Source of the DNA: Saprospiraceae bacterium
GTDB taxonomy: Bacteria; Bacteroidota; Bacteroidia; Chitinophagales; Saprospiraceae
Direction of reading: 5' to 3'
Length of the DNA: 64,000 nucleotides
Assembly (NCBI GenBank): GCA_028285545.1
Contig: JANQPA010000010.1
Location: forward strand, 1-64,000
Shown: positions 1 to 9,145 of the stretch, in pieces
Layout: each line of letters opens with the position of its first letter
Position numbering within the stretch: position 1 is the first letter of the stretch
The notes under the pieces: generated by a model
The model's input: only the letters and a program-made list of their open reading frames with translations
Told to the model about the DNA's origin: nothing
The model's database searches: none
Program-made: the position numbers and the translations under genes

Positions 1-1
1 A

Positions 2-631
2 ACGCTGATGATCAGTCCTGTAGGTGGGTCTATTTTTGGCAACTCATTACCTCCGGCACCAAGCATGGATTTGTACTGTAAGGATGGAAAGGAGCAAAAT
101 CTAATGCTTTCAGTAACCAATGAAAAGGGCAATACGGCCCATTGTCAGGCTAAGGTTACCCTACTAGGAACAGATACAGACAATGATGGAATCTTGGACA
201 GCTGTGACAACTGCCCAGATACCTACAATCCGGATCAAAAGGACGACAATAATAATGGCAAAGGAGATGCTTTTGAAGAAAACGCTAATCCAGATCCAAA
301 CCCAGGAGGATGGGGTGGCTGGAGTTTGAAAAAGCAAGGCGATGATCAAGAGAACATCATCACTGAATTAAAGGCTTTTCCCAATCCATTCCAGGAGGAA
401 GTGAATTTGAGTTTCAATCTGAGTCAGGAGGAAAAAACGACCGTTGAGATTTTCAACATTCAGGGGCAGCGAGTGCATACGCTATTATCTGAATTAGCAC
501 CAAAAGGAGAGCACCGAGTCCTTTGGGATGGCAAAGATCAAAATGGCCAGCCACTACCTTCCGGAATTTATTTGATCAGATTGAGAGCAGGGAAGGCGCT
601 GATTAATCAGAAGGTGATTTTACAGAAATAA
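2..631 (+). CDS. T9SS-secreted protein, C-terminal part (5' end outside window)
   Basis: The frame is open to the first base of the window, so this is the last ~209 residues of a longer secreted protein; the ATG at 8 need not be the start. A short Asp/Asn-rich calcium-binding stretch of the thrombospondin type-3 kind (DTDNDGILDSCDNCPD, about residues 58-75) is followed by a linker and a typical C-terminal sorting domain: the FPNPF motif, a beta-sandwich pattern and the PSGIYLIRL ending resembling FlgD-like/Por sorting domains. In this family the domain directs export through the type IX system to the cell surface. The function of the missing N-terminal part cannot be told. It is followed by the palindromic element at 644 and converges with the permease gene at 826. 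Confidence 0.85.
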   Translation, partial: TLMISPVGGSIFGNSLPPAPSMDLYCKDGKEQNLMLSVTNEKGNTAHCQAKVTLLGTDTDNDGILDSCDNCPDTYNPDQKDDNNNGKGDAFEENANPDPNPGGWGGWSLKKQGDDQENIITELKAFPNPFQEEVNLSFNLSQEEKTTVEIFNIQGQRVHTLLSELAPKGEHRVLWDGKDQNGQPLPSGIYLIRLRAGKALINQKVILQK

Positions 632-643
632 GTGAAAAAAATT

Positions 644-805
644 AAGAGGCTGCCTTAAAAGACCTTCGGCCTTTTTCGCCAGCCAATATTATTTTTTTGA
701 GAGCATTTTTTTAGGGGAAAATTTCATTTTCCCTTAAAAAAATGCTCTCAAAAAGAAAACTATTTGGCGGATCAGAACGAGGAACGAGTTATGAGACGCC
801 CTCTT
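644..805 (+). repeat. 162-bp palindromic interspersed element, copy 1
   Basis: The element begins AAGAGGCTGCCTTAAAAGAC and ends GAGTTATGAGACGCCCTCTT. Its termini form an imperfect inverted repeat (AAGAGG...CCTCTT). The core is a nearly perfect 29-bp stem (694-722 against 726-754, one mismatch) with a 3-nt loop. A second copy of exactly the same length lies inverted at 16743-16904. The outer arms are highly similar between the copies but the core stem sequences differ. Here it sits between two convergent genes and could act as a bidirectional terminator. It has no coding capacity. It may be a MITE-like or REP/BIME-like element; which one cannot be decided from two copies. Confidence 0.85.
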
Positions 806-825
806 TTCCCACAATCAAAAAAAAA

Positions 826-3237
826 TCACTCATACTGCAAGGACTCCACTGGATTAATAAAAGCAGCCCGAAGTGCATGATAAGTTAGTGTTGCAAGAGC
901 AATAATGACGGATAGTACAGCTGCTAGTAAAAATGGAAATAAATTGATATCGATACTGTACGCAAAGCTTTCCAACCATTTTCTAATACCAAAAAAGGCC
1001 AAGGGCCAGGCCAGTAAATTGGCTAATAGTACCAAAAGAATAAATTCTTTTGATAGCAGGAGAAATATTTTTTGAATAGAGGAGCCTAATATTTTTCGAA
1101 TACTGACCTCTTTTTTGCGTCTAGCAGCACTTAAGGAAATCAAACCAAATAGGCCCAAAGAAGAAATAAAAATGGTCAGTAAGGCAAAATATCCCAACAA
1201 TTTTAAAAGTTTGGTTTCGGCCAGATATTGATCGGCCAGACTCTGATCCAGGAAGGTATATTCAAGAGGAAAAGCAGACCCAAAGCTTGCCCATTTTTGT
1301 TCAATTTGGGTAATGTTTTGTTCCAGATTCTGTCCATGTAATTTTAAAAACAACTTATTAACAGGTCTAAATGGCAAAAACAATACCACAGGCTGTATAG
1401 CATTGTGAAGAGATCCCATATGAAAATCTCTTATCATCCCAATCACTTTTACTTCGTCAATACTACCATCCGGATTTTCTCCAAAATCAATAACCTTGCT
1501 GATAGGATCATCTCCCCAACCAAAAGTTTTGGCAGCTGTTTCATTTATCATTACACCTTGATCCACATCCGTAGGGAAAGCTTCATCAAAAAATCGGCCC
1601 TTTATAACTTGCATCCCAATGAGGTCTCCAAAATCATAATCTACTTCCATAAACTGAACGCCCTGAGGGACTCTCTCCCCTTTCTCGTCCTTAACAAATA
1701 TAGCCGTCTGATTTAGTTCTTCACCTGGAAGATTTGGAGAGGTGGCCGAATTTAAAACGCCGGGCAAAGATTCCATCTCCTGCTGCAAAACCTTCATCTT
1801 ATTAGATAGCGCAGTATCTAATACTTCTAAAGCCATAATGTTTTCCCGGTTAAAGCCTAACTCTTTGTCTTGAATATAATTTATTTGTTGCCGGACGAAC
1901 AGGTTTCCAATAATAATCGAAACTGCCACTACAAATTGGATCACCACAAGTGTTTTGCGTAGTAAATGCTGGTTGCTCTTAATTTTAGCTCCCTTTAATA
2001 CTTCAGCGGGTCTAAAACGTGAAAGAACCATTGAGGGGTATATGCCTGAAACAAGACCTGCTAGAACGGTCACCAAAATTAGTCCCAGCAAATACCCTGG
2101 ATTTTTTATAAAATTAATGGAAATAGACTGACCCAAAATGGCATTAAAGTAAGGGGCCGCTATATAGGACAAGCCAATCACAAATACCAGGGCTATCATG
2201 GCCACCAATACAGATTCTGTCAAATATTGTCCCATTAAACTGAGGCGTCCAGCCCCTACCACCTTTCGAATCCCAACTTCTCTGGCTCTGGTTTCTGATT
2301 GAGCCAGGGCCAAATTCATATAGTTGAAAACAGCTATAAGAAGTAAAAATAAGGCAATCACCGAAAAGATTCTTACCGTGGCCCGATTGCCATTCGGGTA
2401 GGCCTCCCAGGTCAAATTAGAATCCAGATGAATTGTTTTGAGTGGTTGAATTAACAATTTGGCACTTCCACCTGCTTGTTGGAAGGTGGCTGCCATATAT
2501 TTACTGAAAAAATCACTGAATCCATCTATTAAAATAGTCGGATCGGTTCCTTCTTGTAAAAGCACATAGGAATAAACATGCCTGCCCAGCCAGATGTCAT
2601 TTTCACCTTCCTGATATTGGGTTGACCATGAAACGAGGGCTTCAAAAGGCATATGAGTAGGACCGGGCTGATCTGCCAGCAGAGCGGTTACCGTCATAAG
2701 ACTACCACCGTCAACTCTAAGTTGTTGACCAAGCGGGTCTTCCTGCCCAAAAATATTCCTGGCAAGGGTCTGAGTCAGCACAATGGAATTGGGCTCCACC
2801 AAGGCAGTGGCAGGATCTCCGGCCAGAATTTGATGATCAAAAACCTGGAAAAAGGTGGAGTCTGCATAAAATACCTGATTGGATTGAATTTGATTGTTTT
2901 GGCGTTCAAATGCAGCTTTATGCGTAGTCAGGTGATTCAAACCAACCATTCGGGTATAAGCCACAATCTGAGGGTAATCTTCCTTCATTTTCACTGCAAC
3001 CGGCCTGGCCAGATTGCAGAATTGATCAATTTTTCCAGAAAAATCATATTCTACCCCTAATCGGTATATGTTGGCTTCATTTTCGAAGTGCCGATCATAG
3101 GAAAGTTCATTCTGTACAAATAGAAAAATGAGAAAGCTTCCGCTAAGCCCTACAGCCAATCCTAATATATTTAAAGTGGTGTACAGCTTATATTTTCGCA
3201 AATTGCGAAAGGCAATAGTAAGGAGATTTTTTAACAT
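826..3237 (-). CDS. FtsX/MacB-like ABC transporter permease protein
   Basis: The 803-residue protein has the duplicated MacB periplasmic-core/FtsX architecture. One membrane segment lies near residues 20-42, then a large periplasmic domain, three segments around 290-410, another near 430 preceding a second periplasmic domain, and three C-terminal segments from about 680. The conserved cytoplasmic turns REVGIRKVVGA and KKEVSIRKILG are present. The start MLKNLLTIAFRNLRKYK is the usual one for this family. No ATPase gene is adjacent, which is common for Bacteroidota members of this family. Unlike the two other permeases in the window it lacks an N-terminal prefix domain and a padR neighbour. The substrate is unknown; relatives export peptides, lipids or drugs or act as mechanotransmission proteins. 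Confidence 0.9.
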   Translation of the reverse strand: MLKNLLTIAFRNLRKYKLYTTLNILGLAVGLSGSFLIFLFVQNELSYDRHFENEANIYRLGVEYDFSGKIDQFCNLARPVAVKMKEDYPQIVAYTRMVGLNHLTTHKAAFERQNNQIQSNQVFYADSTFFQVFDHQILAGDPATALVEPNSIVLTQTLARNIFGQEDPLGQQLRVDGGSLMTVTALLADQPGPTHMPFEALVSWSTQYQEGENDIWLGRHVYSYVLLQEGTDPTILIDGFSDFFSKYMAATFQQAGGSAKLLIQPLKTIHLDSNLTWEAYPNGNRATVRIFSVIALFLLLIAVFNYMNLALAQSETRAREVGIRKVVGAGRLSLMGQYLTESVLVAMIALVFVIGLSYIAAPYFNAILGQSISINFIKNPGYLLGLILVTVLAGLVSGIYPSMVLSRFRPAEVLKGAKIKSNQHLLRKTLVVIQFVVAVSIIIGNLFVRQQINYIQDKELGFNRENIMALEVLDTALSNKMKVLQQEMESLPGVLNSATSPNLPGEELNQTAIFVKDEKGERVPQGVQFMEVDYDFGDLIGMQVIKGRFFDEAFPTDVDQGVMINETAAKTFGWGDDPISKVIDFGENPDGSIDEVKVIGMIRDFHMGSLHNAIQPVVLFLPFRPVNKLFLKLHGQNLEQNITQIEQKWASFGSAFPLEYTFLDQSLADQYLAETKLLKLLGYFALLTIFISSLGLFGLISLSAARRKKEVSIRKILGSSIQKIFLLLSKEFILLVLLANLLAWPLAFFGIRKWLESFAYSIDINLFPFLLAAVLSVIIALATLTYHALRAAFINPVESLQYE

Positions 3238-3503
3238 GTCGGATGAATTGGGTCAAGGTAATCGTTTTAAAGTTAGACATTTACCTCTTGAGATAGGGGA
3301 AATTGGAGGCCTCCACTTGTCGCCTAAATTGCTAAGTCTGGAAAAGTAAGACTATGATAAGCCTTTATGGTCATTCACATCTGTAGATCTTAATCCAAAA
3401 AATCTAGAAATCTAAAAGTGAGAAGGACTTTCAAATACACTTTCAGCAAAAAAATGTACCTTGGAAAATCGGGTCAAAATTAAATTTCATACATCAAGCA
3501 TTC

Positions 3504-5480
3504 ATGAGACATTTTAAGCTTTTCTTATGTTTATTTTTTATCACTTGCAGTAGCCTGCTGGCACAAGAAGAGCGAATCACCAATTATGATGTCAACATAC
3601 AAATCAATAAGGACCGCTCCATAGAAGTTACCGAAAACTTGGAAGTCATAGCCAATGGTAACAGCATCAAGCGAGGAATTGTCCGACGTCTGCCTACCTA
3701 TCAAAATGGACGAGGTGTCCGATATGAAAATATACAAGTACAAAAAGATGGTCAATTGGAACCTTTCCACCTCCAGTCAGAGGGAAATAGTTTAAGTGTA
3801 TATATAGGTGAAGAAAGTACCTTTATTGATCCGGGGACCTATACTTATACTATTCATTATCGGGTTCCCAATCAAGTCCGTTTTTTTGATGATTTTGATG
3901 AAATATATTGGAACGCGGTGGGTACGGAATGGGACTTTCCCATTGATAGTGCTAATTGTACTGTTCAACTTCTGGATAGCATGATGGTCTTACAAACTGC
4001 CTGTTATACAGGATATTTTGGCGAACAAAATCAAGAATGCAATTCAATAAAGGACTCTATTCAACAACAGGTCATTTTTGAACTTACTCAGAGCCTGGAA
4101 GTTGGTCAAGGATTCACAATAGCCCTGGGTTTTCAAAAGGGTCTTATTGAGGCGCCTACTTTTCGACAGAGGTATATCGCTGTAATTGTTTTGGCAGTAG
4201 GATGTCTTAGTCTACTCATCTATTTTTTGATTACCACTTTCAGATATGGAATCGATCCTCCTAAGCCAGCTGTTTATGCCATTTACGATTCACCTGAAGG
4301 ATATTCATCAGCCTCAGTTGGTTATTTATTAAAAGAAAAATATGATCCTGATTTGTTAACTGCCTCTCTCATTAGTTTGGCTGTAAAAGGATACATCTAC
4401 CTTGAACAATCAGAAGAACGCATACTATTAATAAACAGAACCGTCTATACCATTCGTCGCTTGAAAACCCACCTGATCGGTTTACCTCCTGAAGAATATA
4501 CTTTAATGTCTAATTTATTTGATCACCAGGACGAGATAAAAATTGATGGGAAGTATAATTCAAATCTGAAGCATGCCATTGAAAAATTCAAAAAATCTCT
4601 TAAAAATCAGCATAAAACCATTGTAAAACAGGGCAGGAATAAAAAGTTGGTCAATATTGCCATAGTTGGAACCATTCTCTTTGCCCTTCTTTCATTTATC
4701 CTCATCATCAACAGTAATGGGCGATATGGTGCTCAGGCACAAGGGGAGGTATTTTTGTTGTTTTTCCTGCTGGTTTTGGGAACGATGCTTTACTTTTTTT
4801 TCAGCAATTTCAAGATGCTTTTTAAAGGCCTATTCCGTTCTATTTTGGCAATGGTGGTAATGATGTTCATTGCTTCTATATTTTCTGGTGAGTTGGTTTT
4901 TTTCCTTGACCTTTTCCGGCTTCTTAAAGATGGCATCATTTCCCTCAAAGAGCCATTACTCCGAATCATGACCTTTGAGTTTCTTCAGGTTATGTGGGAT
5001 ACGCTGACCAGCACCTATTTGAATTTATTTGCTTTTTTCTCCTTCCTCCTTTTTGCCGTTTTGAGCATCAGTTATTACCGTTTTGTTATTCAAAAACCTT
5101 CAAAACCCAAGCAAAAATTAAGATCCGAATTAGAAGGGTTCAAGATGTACCTGGAGATGACGGAAAAAAATCGATTGGAATTACTCAATCCTCCTGATCG
5201 AACACCTGAACATTTTGAAAAAATGCTGCCTTTTGCTTATGCCTTAAAGGTTGCTAATAATTGGTCTGAACAGTTCAAAGAACAACTTGAACAATCCGTC
5301 TATCAGCCCAAGTGGAGTAATAATCAGAATATTTACCACAATACGCACAGCTTTGACCGAAGTTTTAGTCGTTCTCTGGCTTCTTCCTCTACTCCCCCCT
5401 CTTCTTCAGGAGGTAGTGGTAGTAGCGGTGGTGGATCTTCAGGCGGCGGCGGTGGAGGTGGTGGCGGCGGTGGTTGGTAG
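3504..5480 (+). CDS. DUF2207-family membrane protein with poly-glycine C-terminal tail
   Basis: A signal peptide ([21 protein letters not shown]) precedes an extracytoplasmic DUF2207 domain of about residues 22-220; its hallmarks are [11 protein letters not shown], the GIVRRLP element and the [11 protein letters not shown] stretch. A membrane segment follows near residue 230, then a cytoplasmic region of about 150 residues and several further membrane segments around residues 385-530. The end is a low-complexity Ser/Gly tail finishing with an unbroken glycine run and a terminal tryptophan. Tails of this kind are frequent in DUF2207 and TPM-domain proteins, but their role is unknown. It is transcribed divergently from the permease at 826-3237 and sits just upstream of the thioredoxin-like gene. 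No enzymatic function can be assigned. Confidence 0.85.
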   Translation: MRHFKLFLCLFFITCSSLLAQEERITNYDVNIQINKDRSIEVTENLEVIANGNSIKRGIVRRLPTYQNGRGVRYENIQVQKDGQLEPFHLQSEGNSLSVYIGEESTFIDPGTYTYTIHYRVPNQVRFFDDFDEIYWNAVGTEWDFPIDSANCTVQLLDSMMVLQTACYTGYFGEQNQECNSIKDSIQQQVIFELTQSLEVGQGFTIALGFQKGLIEAPTFRQRYIAVIVLAVGCLSLLIYFLITTFRYGIDPPKPAVYAIYDSPEGYSSASVGYLLKEKYDPDLLTASLISLAVKGYIYLEQSEERILLINRTVYTIRRLKTHLIGLPPEEYTLMSNLFDHQDEIKIDGKYNSNLKHAIEKFKKSLKNQHKTIVKQGRNKKLVNIAIVGTILFALLSFILIINSNGRYGAQAQGEVFLLFFLLVLGTMLYFFFSNFKMLFKGLFRSILAMVVMMFIASIFSGELVFFLDLFRLLKDGIISLKEPLLRIMTFEFLQVMWDTLTSTYLNLFAFFSFLLFAVLSISYYRFVIQKPSKPKQKLRSELEGFKMYLEMTEKNRLELLNPPDRTPEHFEKMLPFAYALKVANNWSEQFKEQLEQSVYQPKWSNNQNIYHNTHSFDRSFSRSLASSSTPPSSSGGSGSSGGGSSGGGGGGGGGGGW

Positions 5481-5534
5481 CCAGGATGAATAAATCGTTG
5501 ACTAAACGAAATATTCGTTGTATCTTAATATTCG

Positions 5535-6839
5535 TTGCAGATACATTTTCTAAACCCTCAAATGTTAGCCATGAACAATCCTTGTAGAAAAATCTCCACT
5601 TTTTCCTGCTATTTCTCTATTATTCACAGTAATCAGGAGCCCAAAGTTAATTGCCTGTTAAAAGGAGAGATAATCGATCGGGAAAGCAAAGCCCTTATCC
5701 TTTTCAAATGGACTGCTGACCACAAAGTAAAAAAGGAGATAGTCATCCCTATTGAAAAAGGACGTTTTGAATTCCTGCTTGAAGATGCATTTATTGAAGC
5801 TTATATATTAGCATTTAAAGAGGAAACAGACAAGGGGGGATTCATGCCCGTCATTTTTTTTCCGCAGGATGGTGAAGTCAATTTTAAAATACATTCCAGG
5901 GAATTAGCCGAAAAAAATACCATTTCAGGAGGTCCTGTGAATAAAGAATTAATGGCTTACTACGCTTCCTTTAAAGAAAAATTTGGGGATCTCAAGGATA
6001 CCGTCCTTGGAAAAATGAAGATGCTTATGAGGGAAAAACGATATTATACAAAAGAGGTTAACAATTTATTTAAAGAAATTAGGTCAACTAAAGACCCTCA
6101 AATAAAAACAGAGACTTACCAAAAAATTGAAGCACTAAAAAAACAAGGAAAAGACCTGAGTCCAGAAGGAAAAAAGGCAAACAAAGAATACCAGGCTTAT
6201 AACTTAAAAACATCAGAATGGAGTGAACAATACATCAATGATCACATCACCTACCTTTCTTATTATTGGCTATTCCGAAAGGTACGATTTTGGAGAAATG
6301 GAGAGTTCCCAGTAGCAAAAATACTCAAGCAGTATGAACTATTTGCACAAAAATTTCCGCATCACCCATACACTTCCTTACTCAAAAAAAGAATCCAAGG
6401 TTATGCTTCTGTAAAAATAGGAAAAGATTTGATTGACTTTAATGCTCCGGATTTGGGAGGCAACAAGCATCAACTCTCTACTTTGGCCAAAGATAAGGTT
6501 ACGCTCTTAAATCTATGGTCTACCACTTGTAGTTCGTGTATAGGAAAAAGCAGAACCATGGTCCCAATTTACGAAGATTATAAAGACAAAGGCTTTACTG
6601 TCATAGGAGTAGCCCGGGAATTTGGCAACACCGATAAGCTAGTCGAGCGCCTGGAAAAAGAAAAATTTCCCTGGATTAACCTAATCGATTTGGATGGTCA
6701 ATTGGGCATATGGTCGAAATACAACATACCTAATGCCAGTGGTCAAACCTTCTTAATAGATGAGCAAGGAAAGATATTAGAGATTAACCCAACTGCAGGC
6801 AGTATTCGAAAGATATTAAGAGCAAAAGAAGTGATATGA
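5535..6839 (+). CDS. TlpA-like thioredoxin-fold protein with DUF4369-like N-terminal domain
   Basis: The C-terminal ~150 residues are a TlpA/AhpC-TSA-type thioredoxin fold: the IDFNAPDLGGNKHQLSTL entry, then LLNLWSTTCSSCIGKS with the redox pair C332/C335, and the later FLIDEQGKILEI strand. The N-terminal part (from LKGEIIDRESKALILF) resembles the DUF4369 domain often fused to such proteins in Bacteroidota, and the middle is a charged helical region. Family members are periplasmic thiol-disulfide reductases. Here the N-terminus shows no convincing signal peptide from either the ATG at 5535 or a later Met (residue 13), so the start is uncertain or the leader is damaged. It follows the DUF2207 gene on the same strand after a 54-bp gap that contains two AATATTCGTTG repeats. 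Confidence 0.8.
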   Translation: MQIHFLNPQMLAMNNPCRKISTFSCYFSIIHSNQEPKVNCLLKGEIIDRESKALILFKWTADHKVKKEIVIPIEKGRFEFLLEDAFIEAYILAFKEETDKGGFMPVIFFPQDGEVNFKIHSRELAEKNTISGGPVNKELMAYYASFKEKFGDLKDTVLGKMKMLMREKRYYTKEVNNLFKEIRSTKDPQIKTETYQKIEALKKQGKDLSPEGKKANKEYQAYNLKTSEWSEQYINDHITYLSYYWLFRKVRFWRNGEFPVAKILKQYELFAQKFPHHPYTSLLKKRIQGYASVKIGKDLIDFNAPDLGGNKHQLSTLAKDKVTLLNLWSTTCSSCIGKSRTMVPIYEDYKDKGFTVIGVAREFGNTDKLVERLEKEKFPWINLIDLDGQLGIWSKYNIPNASGQTFLIDEQGKILEINPTAGSIRKILRAKEVI

Positions 6840-6958
6840 ACTTCATTTGATACCTAATATTAGACGTTTTATTTTGTAAATTAGACTGGTTAATTCAATT
6901 TTCTGAAAAATCCTTGAAAATTTGACACCAAAACGACTCTAAACAAAACCTGATTTCC

Positions 6959-9094
6959 ATGTTTTTCTCATCTCACTTCACGAAAAATCTATATTGCTTC
7001 TTTGTAGCATCTCTTATAAGTTGCTACTTACTTACTGCTCAGAATGATTATTGGGAACCAACAAGTGGCCCTACTGGAACGAACATTACTGTTTGGGCAA
7101 TAGGTGAAGAGGAAACTATTCTCGCTGGTGGTTATCAAAATCAAATATTAAAGTCTGTAGACAATGGGAATTCTTGGGAATCCTTAGGATTTGTCAATAA
7201 CAGAATTTTAAGTATAGCAGTAAACGAAAAAGGTGAAATATTTGCTGGAAGCCAGGGGTGGGGAGTATTTTACTCTGAGGATGGTGGAAAAAATTGGGAA
7301 ACTCGTAATGTAGGATTGCACAGCAATGCATGGGGAAATGCTTTTGCTTTCAATAGTTCTGGAAATATTTTCCTAGGTACCGAAAATGGGGTATATCGGT
7401 CCGAAGATTCTGGGTTAACGTGGCAATATCTAGGCAGAAATAATATTTCTGTAAGTACAATTACCATAAATGCCAATGATCATATATTTGTTCATTATCA
7501 ATCTGGCTTTTTAAAATCAGAGGACAATGGAAATACATGGACCATCATGGATATGAACTTCACTGATCGATATTCTATAAGAGATTTTGCTGTCGCACCT
7601 AATGATGACCTATTTTTACTTGGTGCGGAAGATGGTGTTTATCGTTCTAGTGACAATGGGGAGAACTGGAATAAGATAGAAAACTTAGATTTCAAATCAA
7701 GGCTAAAAGAAATCACCTTCAATGCTAGTGGTACTATTTTTATAAGTACTGAAAATGAGGGAGTATTTCGTTCTACTGATAATGGAAATAATTGGACCAG
7801 GATAAATTCTGGTCTAGCATCTCTTTACATTGACGATATCATATGTGCAAATAATGGAGATTTATTAGTAAACTCATACAGCGGTATTTATAAATCAACG
7901 GATACAGGGGATTCCTGGAAATATCAGGCAAATGGCTATTCAAACCTTAGAACTTTAGATCTAAAAACAGGGAATGATGATTATCTTTTTGCGAAAACTA
8001 ATGATGGGGTTTATAAATCTGGTGATGATGGTAATTCCTGGGAACCAATTCTGTTGGAGCCCAACGGAGAGATGGCTGTTGATTCAAAAGGCATTATTTA
8101 TTTCAAAAATCCAGATGGAATAATTTATTCTGCTGATAACGGAGTCTCCTGGATACAAATTCAGAATACTCCTTCCTTATCGCTAATTGAATTAAACAAT
8201 CAAGGAGACATTATTCTTGGAGGTGTGTCTGGAAGTCACTCAGGAAAATCAATCAATGAGGTATATCTGTCTTCTGATAATGGGAACATCTGGGACTTAA
8301 TATTTAAAGATACAGCAGATTTCAGAATTAGAGAAATTTCTATAAATAATAAAGATGATATTTTTATAGGCACTTCTAAGGGAGGAATTATCAGTTCAAA
8401 TGATAATGGAGAGACATGGAATTTTCTGGCAGATGGGGAAATTCTTGAGGAGGAATCCATTAGGGCAATTAATTTTAATCAATCAGGAGATATTTTTATA
8501 GGAACATTGGGTAAAGGGGTATTTAGATCTGTCGATAATGGAAATAACTGGGTAAAGATTAACCAGGGTTTACAATCCCCAAATGAAAAACGAATAGTGG
8601 ATATTGTCTTCACACAAGAAGGAGAAGTTTATATTGGTACACTTGGAGGTGTGTTTCGATCAGTGGATAATGGCAACTCTTGGACTCCTTTTATCGATCC
8701 CATTTATTTTTCAGGTGTCAATTCCTTAACAACTAATTCCTCAAATGTAGTATTCGCTGCTTCCATTTTAGAACTTGTCTATAGGACGAAGCAAAAAACA
8801 ACTGGTTCAAATTCTGTTTATGGGAAAAGTGATTTTTTTCATTTTCATGATATTTATCCTAATCCATCTAGTTCATCGGTTATAGTACCAATTTCTATTT
8901 TTGAAAACCTTAGGGCTAGAATGGAATTGTTTAATCTAGATGGGAGAAAATTAACTACCTTTTTTGAAGAAGAATTCGTTCCAGGTAAATACAATTTCAC
9001 ATTTGATTTAGATAAATTTTCACCTGGTACATACTTTCTAAAATTCACTTCTGAAAAACAAGTTCAAGGAAGGATCCTTATAAAAGGAAAATAA
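6959..9094 (+). CDS. Secreted BNR/Ycf48-like propeller protein with T9SS sorting domain
   Basis: The 711-residue protein starts with a hydrophobic leader ending in CYLLTAQ. It then carries about a dozen repeats built on the Asp-box pattern SxDNGxxW (for example KSVDNGNSWE, RSSDNGENWN, RSVDNGNNWV). These are typical of sialidase-type BNR or sortilin-like beta-propellers; each repeat also has a GxIFIGTxxxGVFRS element. The last ~80 residues form a T9SS sorting domain (YPNPSSSS ... SPGTYFLKF). It is therefore probably a surface-exposed or secreted propeller that binds a ligand; sialidase activity is not implied because no catalytic residues are recognisable. It converges on the histidine kinase gene at 9144 with a shared hairpin between them. 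Confidence 0.85.
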   Translation: MFFSSHFTKNLYCFFVASLISCYLLTAQNDYWEPTSGPTGTNITVWAIGEEETILAGGYQNQILKSVDNGNSWESLGFVNNRILSIAVNEKGEIFAGSQGWGVFYSEDGGKNWETRNVGLHSNAWGNAFAFNSSGNIFLGTENGVYRSEDSGLTWQYLGRNNISVSTITINANDHIFVHYQSGFLKSEDNGNTWTIMDMNFTDRYSIRDFAVAPNDDLFLLGAEDGVYRSSDNGENWNKIENLDFKSRLKEITFNASGTIFISTENEGVFRSTDNGNNWTRINSGLASLYIDDIICANNGDLLVNSYSGIYKSTDTGDSWKYQANGYSNLRTLDLKTGNDDYLFAKTNDGVYKSGDDGNSWEPILLEPNGEMAVDSKGIIYFKNPDGIIYSADNGVSWIQIQNTPSLSLIELNNQGDIILGGVSGSHSGKSINEVYLSSDNGNIWDLIFKDTADFRIREISINNKDDIFIGTSKGGIISSNDNGETWNFLADGEILEEESIRAINFNQSGDIFIGTLGKGVFRSVDNGNNWVKINQGLQSPNEKRIVDIVFTQEGEVYIGTLGGVFRSVDNGNSWTPFIDPIYFSGVNSLTTNSSNVVFAASILELVYRTKQKTTGSNSVYGKSDFFHFHDIYPNPSSSSVIVPISIFENLRARMELFNLDGRKLTTFFEEEFVPGKYNFTFDLDKFSPGTYFLKFTSEKQVQGRILIKGK

Positions 9095-9100
9095 ATAGAT

Positions 9101-9145
9101 AATACTAAGGTTTAATTTAAAAGAATAAATTAAACCTTGGTTATT
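9101..9145. terminator. Hairpin between convergent genes
   Basis: An inverted repeat pairs 9101-9119 (core AAGGTTTAATTTA) with 9126-9145 (core TAAATTAAACCTT). There are one or two mismatches and a 6-nt loop. It lies between the 3' ends of two convergent genes and overlaps the stop codon of the minus-strand gene. An AT-rich tract flanks both sides, so it could terminate transcription in both directions. Confidence 0.6.

Noticed and set aside
1405..3060. Plus-strand frames of about 100-135 codons inside the first permease gene
   Set aside because: They lie antisense to a well-supported FtsX-like permease and have no recognisable features.
5251..5493. 80-codon frame over the glycine-tail region with a Val/Leu-rich product
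   Set aside because: It is the shifted reading of GGN-repeat codons of the DUF2207 gene; the hydrophobic look is an artefact of the repeat.
6959..9094. Sialidase activity for the BNR-repeat protein
   Set aside because: Asp-boxes are structural. The Arg triad and catalytic Tyr/Glu of sialidases cannot be located.
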